A stretch of DNA of 64,000 bases, from positions 1-64,000 of the forward strand of contig QRFJ01006006.1 in the NCBI GenBank assembly GCA_006176705.1, read 5' to 3'. Shown piece after piece: positions 22,720 through 34,081 of the stretch. This DNA is from Cocos nucifera (lineage: Eukaryota; Streptophyta; Magnoliopsida; Arecales; Arecaceae). Each line of letters begins with the position of its first letter. Position 1 is the stretch's first letter. A model generated the notes under the pieces. That model was not told the DNA's origin. It ran no database searches and was given only the letters and a program-made list of their open reading frames with translations. Position numbers and translations under genes: made by a program.

Positions 22720-23510
22720 CACTGTTTGTATCTTCTTCGGGTTGGCTTTAATCTCTTGTCAAGTCACCATAAAGTTAGGAAACTTTTTTGAGGTAACTCC
22801 AAATGCTCATTTACATAGATGAAGCTTTATGTTGTACTTCTCTAGGGTCTGGAAGGCTTCATGCAGGTCAATGATATGATGTTCGATCTTTTAGCTTTTC
22901 ACGAGCATGTCATCTATGTAAACCTTCATATTTCAATCGATCTAATCTTTAAAGACTTACTTGACTGGTCACCAGTGTGTGGCCTTGATATTCTTTAGTC
23001 CAAACAGCATCATTTAATAGCTATATAATCCCTTGTCAATAATGAATGCCATCTTCTCATTATCATCGGGTTACATTTTGATCTGATTATACCTCAATGA
23101 AATTGAGAAGCTGATGATCTAAGGTGGCATCGATAAGCTAGTGAATCCTTAGGAGAGGAAAACTATCTTTGGGATAGGTCTTGTTGAAGTTGGTGAAGTT
23201 GACGTAGACTCTAACATCCATTAGCTTTCTTGTTGAGTGCCACATTGGCTATGCATTTAAGGTAGTCAACTTTAGTATGATTCTAGCCTTCAAAGATTAT
23301 CGAGCTCCTCATCGATGTCTTGTTGTCACTTAGAGTGAAGCTCTTCTTCTTTTGGTGCATTGGTTTGTGTTTGAGATCTGTATTCAACCTATGCATATTA
23401 CAGTAGGGTCTATACCTAGCATATTGGTGGTTGACCAAATGAATAGATGGATATTGGAGATTGGATGAGATGATTCCTTGTCTACTTGTCAAGTATGGAA
23501 CCAAAGTAGA
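22720..23510 (-). pseudogene. Gypsy reverse transcriptase remnant (Tat-like)
   Basis: From the right, 'HRLNTDLKHKP..QKKKSF' (about 23400-23330) is the entry into RT. Around 23000-22900 the minus strand reads 'MLFGLKN', 'ATH' and then YIDDMLVKS with the catalytic aspartate pair kept, followed by a helix ending 'YNIKLHL'. Several stops interrupt it. The thumb/connection is missing beyond about 22720. Confidence 0.7.
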
Positions 23511-23931
23511 TCGCTCAATTGTCCTTTATGTTGAAGAGCAAAATGAAGGAGTTCCTTAGTTGCTTCTACATGATGTTCATTCCGCTCATTCCAAGCATCT
23601 AGATCTTCAATGTCTCCAAATGTTTAGCATATATCTTGAAGGCGGCCGCATGATATTGCCAAGCCATCATCTGATCACCTCCAGCTTCACTAACTTCATT
23701 ATTGGAGGGGAATTTTTTTACCAAGTGATAAGTTGATACCATAGCTCTGATATTTAGTTTGCGTCAACCAAGAATTGTGTTGTACACTCAAAGGACTTTA
23801 AAGATGAAGAAGTCTAGCATGATGGTAGCCTATTGAGGTTCTTTACCAACTATGATTGAAAGGGTGGTTGCTCCTTCCACTGGTATGGGGTCTCTAGAGA
23901 AATCGACTAATGGAAAATCAAGTTTTCAGAG

Positions 23932-24300
23932 CTAATCTGCTGATAGATTCATCTTTTGGAAAGCTTCATAAAATAAAATATCCATAGAGCTTTCATTGTC
24001 TACCAAAATCATTTGTTTAGCAAAATTTGCAATGGTAAGAGAAATAACAACTATAATGTCATGGGGTAATTGCACCCCCTCCATGTCAATGTCTGAGAAG
24101 AATACAACCTCCTTAGATATCGATCTCTTCACGGCTGAATTCCCCATTTCAACTACTTGGGCATAGTTCTTCTGAATAAACAAGCTCAAATCTCCTGGTC
24201 CTCTAGAAATTGTGTTAATGACTTCCATTGTGTTAATGCTCTTGCTTCTTAGGAGAGCACCTGCCTCATCATGCTCCCTTTCCTGGCATTGGTCCTCCAC
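23932..24300 (-). pseudogene. Gypsy gag C-terminus and aspartic protease
   Basis: A 122-codon open stretch. Its first half is polar linker ('INTISRGPG') and its second half holds the protease active-site region 'ILVDNESSMDILF', where the family usually has DNGSS or DTGSS. The catalytic Asp is present, but the glycine of the D-x-G triad is Glu, which should abolish activity. The downstream 'EAFQKM' block is typical of Tat-group proteases. Confidence 0.75.
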
Positions 24301-24319
24301 ATATTGAGCAAGGAATCCT

Positions 24320-25300
24320 TAACAAATAAGAGCTTTGATTTTGTCCTTTAGTTGGACTCACTCAGTATCGTGGTCATGATCCTCGTGGAAACAAAAAATA
24401 CTTCTAGATATTCTTGATATTTGAGGGGGTCTTCATCTTCTTTGGCCATTGAAGATATTCCCAATGCCCTATTTCCATCAGCATCTGAGTTTTAGGAGTA
24501 TATTTGTTGAACTTTGATGGTGGCCTCCTCGGACATCGGGTAGCTATCTTTATTTTTCTTGGGCCTCTTCGTCAATCCTTCTTGATATGTCCTATCTCTT
24601 CCTCGACTTCTTCCACCTCAAGTCTCCTTCTACCATGCTGCCATAGCCTCTTCAACTTTGATGTGCTTCTCAACTTAGGACAGCAACTTAGCTAGATCCA
24701 TGGGAGCTCTTTTCTCTAGGGAGAAGTAGAATCTACAATGCTTCAGTCTACTTCTCATTGATGATACAATATTCCTCTCATCCAAATCATGGATCTCTAG
24801 CATCTCCTGATTGAAGTGATAATGTAACTTTTGAGGGACTCATCTTCTCTCTACTTCATAGTGAACAAAAGGAGTCTTTCTTGCACTCAGACTACTCAAA
24901 AAGTGAGCAATAAACTACGTGCTAAGCTGATCAAAAGAGTGAATAAATTCCTCAAGAATGATAGACATCCTTTTTTTCTCAAGGTAGCCAAGAACACTTG
25001 GCATAAAACTATGTTGGTCACCATCTATAGTACCATGAGAGCCTTGAAGCTCTCAAGATAGTCCATTGGATCAGAGTTGGCATTGTATATCTCGAGTTGG
25101 GGCACATCTTGGATCTTCTTATAAGGGTTTGTCCATGATTGCTTTGGAACAAGATGAGTCGATGTTGATCTACAGATCTTCTCCCTGGTTTGGTTGACTT
25201 CCTCTTAGGGCTTTGATCTTGAGGTTTATTTGTTCAATTTTTTGGTCGAGGTCGACTTCTCTCCAAGAGATTCTCTTTGGCTAGGGGATTCTGAGTCTAT
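24320..25300 (-). pseudogene. Gypsy gag (Retrotrans_gag) remnant
   Basis: Decayed frames contain 'YNANSDPMDYLESFKALM' (about 25090-25040) and 'FLATLRKRD', then 'QEMLEIHDLDE' and 'MRSRLKHCRFYFSL' toward 24720, the usual order of the capsid domain of Tat-group gag. Multiple stops are present. 25300-25555 continues as low-similarity N-terminal gag or leader. Confidence 0.65.
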
Positions 25301-25555
25301 TGGGTTGGAGCCCATCTCAAAATGAGCACCAAGAAGATTATTTTCTTAAAAATGGCTGAAGTTCTTTGATGGCGGTCAACATTTGGCACTGGGTCATCCT
25401 ATTGATTTGGTTGTGGAGCAGTTGTGTGCTAGTTTAGGCATCGTATCTCATGAAGTGTCTCCATTAAGTTATGTACCTATTGGATGAGCATATTGAATTG
25501 CTTAGTCATTACCACTTTACAAGCCAATGATGGAGATAGAAATCGTCAGAGTGTT

Positions 25556-27057
25556 TGTTGCCCAGAGGTAGCAACCCAAGAGAGACGGTGAATTGGGTTC
25601 TTATAAATTTTAACCAAATTTGCTTTATAAACAAGTATGTGCTTTGATTTTAACTTAAGTGGTGTGGTTGAAATGTAAACAATATAAGCAGCAGCGGTTT
25701 TAGGATAAGCAAATGCTATGAAGGAATTTGAAAGCTAATCTAAATAAATAATAAAGCAAGTGAAGCAAGAATTGAAAGTACAATACAAATATAAGGTTTT
25801 ATAGTGGTTCAGATCAACCCACTCCTACGTCCACTATCCAAGCTTTTCTTGGGATTTCCACTATAATCTACTCTTGATTACAGTGTGTTTGTTTTCTTAG
25901 GCTCACAAACAAACCTAGTTAATTTTCACAGGAGCACCAACCAAAATCTTACACTAATAGTTTTTCTGGATCACTATTAACCTAGTTGATTTTTCGGGCT
26001 CACCAACCAAAACCTATAATGTTCAATTTTGGGCTTGGATGGGCCTAATCCCCAAGTTTCTTTTTCCAAAGAAACTTGCAAAGAAATAAAAAAATATAAG
26101 TACAGAAATTCAGCATAGAAATAAAAATAGAAATGAAACTCTTTAAATCTCAATGAAGAAGCTAATGATGTGCTCGATCGAAGCTTGGCTTTTCTTCAAT
26201 TTGTACTTGAGAGAATGAAAAAGATGTTGAAGAAGATTGCTTTGAAGGCTTGCTGAAATATGTGCATAACTTTTCTCTCTTTTTCTTTTTCTTTGGATAT
26301 TCAATATTCCTCATTGAAAATAAAAGAATATCTCTTTAAATCCCTTTCTTCTTACTTTCCAATTGATTCTTCACCTTAAATACCTTTAGAGATGGTTGGA
26401 ATAAGAGTTCTAGCCATTGGAAGCTCTGAAATAGCTGTTGGAATCGAAAAATAATCATTACAAAACTATTCGTTGAAGGCTGTTCGAGCAGAACGAGATC
26501 TCTTGATTTTTTATAAGATCTCTCATCAGATTTTGAGACCTCTCGATTCTAAATCGAGATGTCTCACAGGGATTATGAGACCTCTCAAAAATACTGTGAG
26601 ACCTCTCACTCTCAAAGCATAGAAACTAGATTTTTGTCACCTGAGATTGAGAGCTCTCAAGATTCTCTCGAGACCTCTCAAAACCATGCCAGAACAGCGC
26701 TTGGGGTGTGCCAGTCCACTCGAGAGCTCTCAAAAAAATTTTGAGACATCTCAAAAATTGCTCCAAGGTTATTTTGAGAAATTTTTTACATCAATCAAGG
26801 AGATTTGATTTTTATTTGATTTCTACTTTATGTCTTCCTTGTTTTGGTCGAAGAGCTTTTTTTCTTCTGATCTTTGGAAGCTTAAGAAAAATCTTTTTTT
26901 TTAAGAATTTTGACTTGATGAATTTTTGTAGATCTTTTCTTAAAATGATTCTTCAATTTAAATATCTGAAAAGACCTACATCCACTCATGAAACACATGG
27001 TTAAATACTCAAACACTCAAAGTTTAGAAATTATCAAAATCAATCATGAGGTCAACA
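25556..27057 (-). repeat. 3' LTR of a SIRE-like copia element (about 1.5 kb)
   Basis: Bounded by TGTTGCCCAGAGG on the left and gaggtcaaca on the right (TG...CA on both strands). The internal words 'ggtgaattgggttctta' and 'tcctacgtccactatccaag' are typical of SIRE/Maximus LTRs. The right boundary is followed by the usual 'atcttctcctttttgatgat', whose minus strand is the polypurine tract. It contains a 21-bp repeat array (26495-26610). Confidence 0.8.
26495..26610. repeat. 21-bp array of GAGACCTCTC motifs in the SIRE-like LTR
   Basis: Near-palindromic decamers GAGACCTCTC or variants begin at 26535, 26556, 26577 and 26598, exactly 21 bp apart. Two looser copies precede at 26495 and 26517. Scattered relatives ('gagagctctc') continue to about 26750. 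The strict spacing of two DNA turns is notable. Confidence 0.8.
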
Positions 27058-27075
27058 ATCTTCTCCTTTTTGATG
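27058..27075 (-). other. Polypurine tract of the SIRE-like element
   Basis: The minus strand reads CATCAAAAAGGAGAAGAT directly before TGTTGACC, the LTR start. This is the standard plus-strand primer position and confirms the minus orientation. Confidence 0.7.
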
Positions 27076-27450
27076 ATGACAAAACTTTGAGTATATGCAT
27101 GATAAAAATAAATAATGTATTTCAATGTACTTTGCTAATATGTATCATGAAGACATGAAGTACTAGATCGAACACATGAATGCACACTTCATGAGTGTTC
27201 TTAATTAATCTTTAAAACATCAAATCTTTAAGTTTCTTAAGCATCAATCCTTCAAATATATACTCAACATACTTCTCTCCCTTTTTGACAACATCAAAAA
27301 GAAGAAACAAGAAAAATTATCAAAATGAATATCAAAGCTTTAAATTAAGAGATATATCAAATTTATGAAGTCAAATCAAAAAAATCATCTCTTCTTTTAA
27401 AATAAAATAACTTTCTCTTCAAAAATTTAGCTTGAGTTCAAATAATAAAG
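27076..27450 (-). other. 3' untranslated internal sequence of the SIRE-like element
   Basis: AT-rich and non-coding. It contains a second purine run on the minus strand ('ctctccctttttgaca' at 27281-27296), as is usual near the 3' end of SIRE elements. The junction with the gypsy element lies somewhere between about 27440 and 27560. Confidence 0.5.
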
Positions 27451-28093
27451 GCTCTCTCCCTTTGTAAATGAATATGACCTTCTCTAATCTAATTTTCAGA
27501 TATGCACTTTTAAACTTCAAGGAGAATAGAACTTCTCAAAGAATTTAATTCAGTATGGTTTAGATCTCTGCCTGGGTTTATTTATTCTTCATCTAGCATG
27601 AGTTTGTAGTTCTCCCTCCAACTTAGTCCTGAAAGAAAGATAAACTAAAAAGAAAAAGCAAATTCAAATGCAAAAAGCTAAAAGCTGGGTTGTCTCCTAA
27701 TAAGTGCTAAGTTTAACATCTTCAGCTAGACTTGTCCAAAAATTAATTCGAGTAAAAAGGTTCATAAAGAATCATAGCTTCTTCAATAGGTTCAATGGTT
27801 AGTTTCAAGAATGGTTTTAATCATTATCCATTAACTTTAAAAGTGACACCATTACTTAGATTTTTAATTTCTATGGCCCCGTGTGAGAAGACTTTCTTAA
27901 CTATATATAGTTCAGTCCATCAAGTTCTTAATTTATCCGAAAATAGGTGTAGCCTAGAATTGTATGGAAAAACTTTTTATCCAGGTGTAAAAGATTTTTT
28001 ATTAATTACTTGGTCATGAAAAGCTTTAGTTCTTTCTTTTTAAATTTTGGCATTTTCATAGGCTTCATTCCTGATCTCCTCAAGTTCATTAAT

Positions 28094-28627
28094 TTATAAT
28101 TTTTTTAAATTACCAACTGCATCCAAGTTCATATTCAGTTGTTTAATCACCCACATTGCCCTATGTTTCAATTCTACCGGCAAGTGACATGCTTTACCAA
28201 ACACAAGCCTGCATGGAGATATTACTAAGTTGGTCTTGAAAGCTGTGCGATATGCCCAAAGTGCATGTATTAGTTTTAAAGACCTATCTTTTCTATTAGT
28301 GCTTACTATCTTCTCTAAGATTAACTTGATTTGATGATTAGAAACTTCAACTTGCCCACTCATTTATAGATGATAGGATGTGGCTAGTTTATGGGTAATG
28401 TTATATTTCTTCATTAGTGATTCAAAGGATCGATTGCAAAAGTATGTTCCACGATCACTGATAATAGCTCTAGGGATACCAAATCGAGATAGGATGTTTT
28501 CTTTAAGAAATTTTATAATAATCCTACTATCATTGGTTTTGCATGGTATTGCCTCTACCTGCTTAGATACATAGTCTACGGCTACTAAGATGTATTCATT
28601 CTTAAAAGATTTTAGAAATGGTCCCAT
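28094..28627 (-). pseudogene. Athila-like integrase core
   Basis: Two frames in register order. 28364-28627 has the first catalytic Asp in 'ILVAVDYVSK' and the second in 'IISDRGTYF'. 28094-28363 has 'GQVEVSN', giving the catalytic Glu, then 'LIHALWAYRTAFKT' and 'LVFGKACHLPVEL'. All three acidic residues survive, but a stop near 28364 separates them. The zinc-binding H2C2 region lies at about 28650-28900 in broken frames. 27560-28090 is the 3' tail. Confidence 0.8.
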
Positions 28628-29138
28628 GAAGTCTATTTTCTATACATCAAAAATTTCTATAATTAAAATTGGATTCGTAGGCTTCATATCTTTCTTTATG
28701 ATCCAACCTATTTGTTGACACCTAGCACAATATTTATAGTATTCATGGGCATCTCTAAATAGGTTAGGCCAATAGAATCCATATTGGAGCACATTAGCTG
28801 TAGTCTTCTTAGCACTGAAATGACCACCACAAGCTTGATCATGGCAAAAGGATAAAATGCTCCTAACTTCTTCATCTGGGGTGCATCTTCTTATGATTTG
28901 GTCAGAACATTGTTTGAATAAATATGGATCATTTCAAATAAAATATTTTACCTGAGAGAAAATTTTGTTCTTATGTTGAGTGGTCCAGTGCATAGGAATT
29001 TGGCCGGTAGCTAGGAGTTTACTATATCAGCATACCAAGGTTCTGATGTTACTGACAATAATTATTCATCAGGGAAGGACTCATTAATAAGTATTTTCTT
29101 AGTTGGTGTAATTGCTAAATGAGATAAATGATCTGCCA

Positions 29139-29612
29139 CTATATTTTTGTACTTTTCTTATTCCTAATCTCTAGATCAAATTCTTGCAAAAGAAGGATCC
29201 ATTGAATTAGGTGTGCCTTAGCATCTTTCTTTGAGAGAATATGCCTAATAGCTGAGTGATCATTATAGATAATTACATGAGAACTAACTAAGGAGGACCT
29301 AAACTTCTCTAAAGCAAATACCACAACTAAAATTTTTTTTTCAATAGTTGAGTAATTAAGCTATGCTTCATTTAAAGTTCTGCTAGCATAATAGATCACT
29401 CGAGGTAGCTTATTGATCTTTTGATCTAAGACAGCTCCTATGGTATGATTAGATGCATTGCACATAAGCTTAAAAGATTGAATCCAAATAGGTGGATGAA
29501 TAATTGGGGCTGAGGTTAATTTCTTCTTTAGACTTTCAAAGGACTCGAGACATTCAGGTGTGAAGTCAAATTTGACATCTTTAGCTAATAGGTTAGTTAA
29601 TGGTTGAGCCAC
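29139..29612 (-). pseudogene. Athila-like RNase H
   Basis: 29361-29612 reads 'AQPLTNLLAKDVKFDF' and 'IIHPPIWIQSFKLMCNASN', the start of gypsy RNase H, where the usual catalytic Asp of 'CDASD' is Asn. 29139-29324 continues with 'VFALEKFRSSLV' and 'IIYNDHSAIRHILSKKDAK'. The loss of the first Asp and the stop between the two parts make it inactive. It would degrade the RNA strand during cDNA synthesis. Confidence 0.75.
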
Positions 29613-29744
29613 TTTGCTAAAATTCTTGATAAATCACCTATAGAAACCAGTGTGTCCAAGAAAAGAGCAATTTTCTTTTACTGATCTAGGTGGTGGAAGG
29701 TTCTCAATTAGATCTACCTTGGCTTTATCTAATTCTATACCTTG

Positions 29745-30407
29745 TTATGAAATTACATAACCAAGGACTATGCCTTCTTTAACCATAAACTGGCATTTTT
29801 TCCAATTTAACACTAGATGCTTCTCCTTACATCTTTCTAAGACTAGCTTAAGATGATGAAGACAATCAGTGAAGGTGGATCCAAAGATGGAGAAGTTGTC
29901 CATGAAGATTTTAAGAAACTTTTGAACAATGTCTGAGAAAATACTAGTCATGCACCTTTGAAAAGTAGCTGGTGCATTACATAATCCAAAGGACATGCAT
30001 ATATAGGCAAAGGTTCCATATGGACAGGTAAAGATAGTCTTTTCTTGATCTTCAGGGGCTATAGAAAATTGGTTATATCCCAAATATCCATCCAGAAAGC
30101 AATAAAAGTCATGTCTTGCTAATCATTCTAACATTTGGTCTATGAAGGGCAGTTAAAAATGGTCCTTTCGGATGGCTGTATTTAATTTTCTATAGTCGAT
30201 GCAAACCCTCCATCCAGTTTGAACTTTCATTGGGACTAATTCATTATTATCATTCTGAATTATAGTAACTCTTGACTTTTTGGGTACCACTTGCACTGGG
30301 CTTACCCATGAACTATCTGAGATTGGATATGTTATTTCATTATCAAGGAGTGTTATTATTTCTTTCTTTATAACCTCTTTCATGGTTGAGTTTTCTTTAG
30401 GGATCAC
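29745..30407 (-). pseudogene. Athila-like reverse transcriptase
   Basis: 30153-30407 has the fingers region ('SWVSPVQVVPKK', 'GWRVCIDYRKLN') and 29745-30083 the palm ('GYNQFSIAPEDQEKT', 'MSFGLCNAPATFQRCM', then FMDNFSIFG). The family's catalytic block is FMDDF, so the second aspartate of the metal-binding pair has become Asn, a change expected to kill polymerase activity. A further break lies between the two frames. Confidence 0.85.
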
Positions 30408-31089
30408 ATTTTGGCTTAGCTTTCTCTAATAGATGAATTCTATGTTGAACAATCGAGGGGCTGAATCCTTTTAAATTAGCCTTAGTCTATCCTAATGCTT
30501 CTTTGTTTTTCTTAAGAATAGTCAATAATTCTTCCTCTTGTATAGGGTCTAGGTCCACTGAAATTATTACTAGCAAAGTTTTTGATGGACCTAGGTATGT
30601 ATATTTTAGGTGTTTAGAAAGTATTTTTAATTCTATCTTAGATGTTTCCTCCATTGATGGTCTAGACAATGGTTCAACTGAAGGTACCTATCTAAGTTTC
30701 ATATTGACTGTGGCTAAATCATTGACCTCCTTGACTTCTTCACAATTTTGATTCATCCATAGTTTCGTATCAGATTTTTCATCACTTAGGTCTATGGGTT
30801 CAAAAACTTTGTCCTATATTAAGTTGAGGTCATCTACTTGATTTATTTCAGATAGATTAAAAATATTTAGATCTGTGGTCATATTACCAAAGAAAAATTT
30901 TATTAGACCATTTCGATAATTGATTTGAGCATTGGTTGTGGCTAGAAATGGTCTACCTAGTATAACTAGGATGTGGCCATTAGGATTTGATATAGGTTTG
31001 GTTTCTAAAATTATGAAATATACTGGATAAATGAAACCACCAACCTTAATTAATACATCCTCTACTATTCCCCTTGGTACTTTCGAAGA

Positions 31090-31362
31090 TCAATCTGCTA
31101 ATTGTAAAGTCATTCCTATAGGCTTTAATTTTTCAAACTCTAACTTTTCATAAACTGAATAAGGTAGTATGTTGACACTCGCCCCTAGGTCTAATAAAGC
31201 CTTATCAATGAGTATTTTTTCTATGATGCAAGAAATAGTGGGAGACCCTGGATCTTTATATTTTACTGGCACATGGTATGACAGGTATGAATTCACACTA
31301 GCTGCCAGGAAGGCTTTCTTAGGTACATTAGTAGTCTTTTTTCTAGTATACAAATCCTTCAA
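31090..31362 (-). pseudogene. Athila-like aspartic protease
   Basis: An open 90-codon stretch with 'ALLDLGASVNILPYSVY', the Athila form of the retropepsin active site (DLGAS). The catalytic Asp and Gly are both kept. The frame ends soon after 'MTLQLAD' at a stop. Linker sequence runs to the RT at 30407, with a broken frame at 30487-30669 that may be part of it. Confidence 0.75.
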
Positions 31363-31523
31363 AAAGTAGCATATATTGGAATTTGTTGGATCATGTCTAA
31401 CAAGGGAATATTTACTTTAACTTATTTAAAAACTTCCAAGATTTTGTCTAGTTAGGCTGAGTTTTGGTTGGACTTAAGTCTATTAAGAAAGGGTGCTATA
31501 ATCTTGGGTATTGGTCCAATTAA

Positions 31524-32979
31524 TTATGGTGCAGGCTCTGCTAGTGAATCAGGTTCTGTTTCTTTAGGCTCTTCAGACTGGCCCTGTTCAGATGTTGGTT
31601 CAGATAGTGAGTCTTCTATTTCTTTGAATGCTTCAGATGTACCCACATGATTGTCTATTTTCTTTTCAGATCTTAGTATATGGATAGCATTTAATTGATT
31701 GATTTGGGACCCTTGTTGTGGTCTTTTATTGTTTTGGATTCTGGGGTTAGCCTCGGGTTGACTTGATAATTTATCCTTTTTTCTTTCACTAAGTTCCATA
31801 GCTATTTGATCCAACTGCATTTCTAGACGGGCAATGGCTTGAGAGTTTGAATTTATGACTTGAAAATTTAATGTTAGCAATTGACCAGTAGTTTGCATAA
31901 AAGTATTAAGGATATTTTCCAAAGAGTCTATTTTTTTCATTATTGTTAAAGCTTGATGGGTTGTTTAGCATAGGGTTAGGCTTTGGATTTGACTGGTTGA
32001 AGCTAAGACCACCTACCTTCAGACCTTGTGACCATGAAAAATTAGGATGGTTTTTCCATTCTGGATTATAAGTGGATGCATAGGGTTTATTATTTTATCT
32101 TTGGTATGCTGCATTCACCTGTGCATAATCATTATCAGTCTGGTTCATCAGGAGGGGATATTCTTCTATGACATGGTCTAGTGCACTGCATCCGTTATAC
32201 ATAGATGTAGATACTTGGTTTATATTGGCTAATCTCTTTAATTCTAAGGCCTTAAATTTTTGTTGCAATGAGGCAATTTTGGCTTCTAAAGCTAGGGTTG
32301 ATGGAACTTGATGTATACCACCTCTTGTTAGCATAGGTTTCCTAGTTACCTCCCATTGCAAACTTTTTTCTGCTAGATCTTCTAAAAATTGCCTGACCTC
32401 ATTGGCTTCTTTATACATGAATTGGCCTTAGCACATCGACTCTAGCATGATTCTTGAATTTGGTTCTAGACTTTCATAAATTATTTGACAGAACCTCCAA
32501 ATTTCTATCACATGATGTGGGCATTAGCTTAAGAGATTCTTAAAATAATCTAAACATTTTCAAAATGATTGACCCTCTAACTGATAGAATTGGTTAATTT
32601 TGTTCCTTAATTTTATTATTTTATGATGAGGAAAGAATTTTCTTAAGAATACTTTGACAAATCCATCCCATGTAGTGATTGAGTAGTTGGGCAAACAATA
32701 TAGCCATATTTTTGCATTCTTCTTGAGGGCAAAATTAATTAGTTTTAGTTTAATGGCATCCTCTGAGAGCTGGTATATTCTCATGGTGTCATATACTTCC
32801 TCAAATTCTCTAATAAAAATATATGCATCTTCAATTTTGGTGAATTTAGGAAGTATGTTGATGATTTGAGATTTAATCTCAAAATTGGGTGCATTGATCT
32901 GAGGTAGTTGAATACAAGATGGTTGGGCTGAGCCCATAGGATAGCAAAGGTCCATTAGAGTCTGAGGTTCTTGATCCAT
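31524..32979 (-). pseudogene. Athila-like gag
   Basis: Three frames in order. 32560-32979 has the capsid core ('INAPNFEIKSQIINILPKF', 'AKIWLYCLPNYSITTWDGF', 'FLRKFFPHHKI'). 32095-32418 continues with 'EANEVRQFLEDLAEKSLQWE'. 31524-31940 carries a C-terminal region with a heptad-like stretch ('LNTFMQTTGQLLTLNFQV') and an acidic tail. Frameshifts near 32550 and 32000 break it. The protein would package the element RNA. Confidence 0.8.
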
Positions 32980-33009
32980 AGTAGATTCAGAAATTTCTTG
33001 GATTAGGAT

Positions 33010-34060
33010 AGAATTTGAATCTATTCTTATTAATCGATCAGATTCTCTTTTCCAAATTGCTATTTTATAAATTTATTATATATATTTATTATTTTTTTAA
33101 TTTTTTTTAAATTTTTAGAGAGATGAGAGAAAAGAAAGAAGAGGGTTCTAAAGATGAGTCCTAAGGAGTCCTAAATCAGGGATGATAGAGGAGTGTGTTT
33201 TAGTTAGGGTTTGAATTTTAATGGCAAACAAGTTAGATAAGGATGGACTCCCTATCCTAGGGTTAACTTGGATCTAGATAGCTCCTAACTATTTCAAGAT
33301 CGCCTTCGAGCACTCCAAACCCAAAATTGCCTAACTGACTCAACCAGGTAAGTGTAAGATGTGGAAGATTTTCTGTTTGTTGCTTTTCTTAGACACCAAC
33401 TAAGTTGGTCAAGTTAGACAATGGAACCAATTGGAAACCATAATCTTTGAACCACTTGCTTTAGACACTGAGCAATTAACTAACCCAAACCTTGTCCAAC
33501 TCTAGGATTTTCTTATCCTATTGAGCTCGAATATCCTTAGGAGCCAACGTCTAATTGATTTTAAATTAAGGTCTAGATCAATGCAATATGAAGGATGATG
33601 GTTTGTGAGCTAAGAAAGGATGATCAAATCCCTACCTTATCTTGTTTAATGGGTTGTGCCCTTAAAATATATTATGAATATGCAATGTAAATAAAATAAG
33701 ATATCCAAATATGTTAAAAATTAATTTTTATTTTATATTTATAGTTATGCTAAATTAATTAAGTGTTATGAGATGTCGGTTGATTTTTTTAGGGTTTATG
33801 ATTTTATCTTTTTATAGGTATATTTTAAGTATTTGATTTGTTTGATTTTGTAAAAGAAAATAAATTCAAGTAATTAAGTCTTAAAAAAATAGAAAAATCT
33901 AAACTATAGAAAGTAGTAAATTAATACTAAAGCAAGAAATTAGTTATAAAAGACAGTAATAGCTAAATAAAATTAAAAAGTAATAAAAAAAACTTTTTAA
34001 AATTATTTTTTATTAAATTAATTAATTAAATTTTAATTAATTAAAGTAATCATGCTACAA
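33010..34060 (-). other. Leader of the Athila-like element
   Basis: AT-rich DNA without open frames between the primer-binding site and gag. It includes runs of 'aattaatta' near 34010-34050. Nothing else is seen. Confidence 0.5.
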
Positions 34061-34078
34061 TCCTCAGCAACGGCATCA
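34061..34078 (-). other. Primer-binding site of the Athila-like element (tRNA-Asp type)
   Basis: The minus strand reads TGATGCCGTTGCTGAGGA, close to the common gypsy site TGGCGCCGTTGCCGGGGA with transitions. It lies a few bases inside the LTR boundary. Confidence 0.65.
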
Positions 34079-34081
34079 AAA

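Larger units (their letters stand above)
22680..25555 (-). mobile_element. Truncated Tat-lineage gypsy element (gag, protease, partial RT)
   Basis: Read right to left, a gag domain (about 25300-24320), protease (24300-23932) and the first two thirds of RT (about 23510-22720) follow in gypsy order. The sequence resembles the Tat/Ogre group in its protease wording (VDNxSSxDILF) and in the YIDDMLVKS catalytic block. The right end is cut exactly where the SIRE-like LTR starts (25556). RNase H and integrase are missing on the left. Confidence 0.75.

Noticed and set aside
26495..26610. CRISPR-like regular repeats
   Set aside because: A eukaryotic LTR; units are 10 bp with 11-bp spacers and no cas genes. 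It is an LTR-internal repeat.
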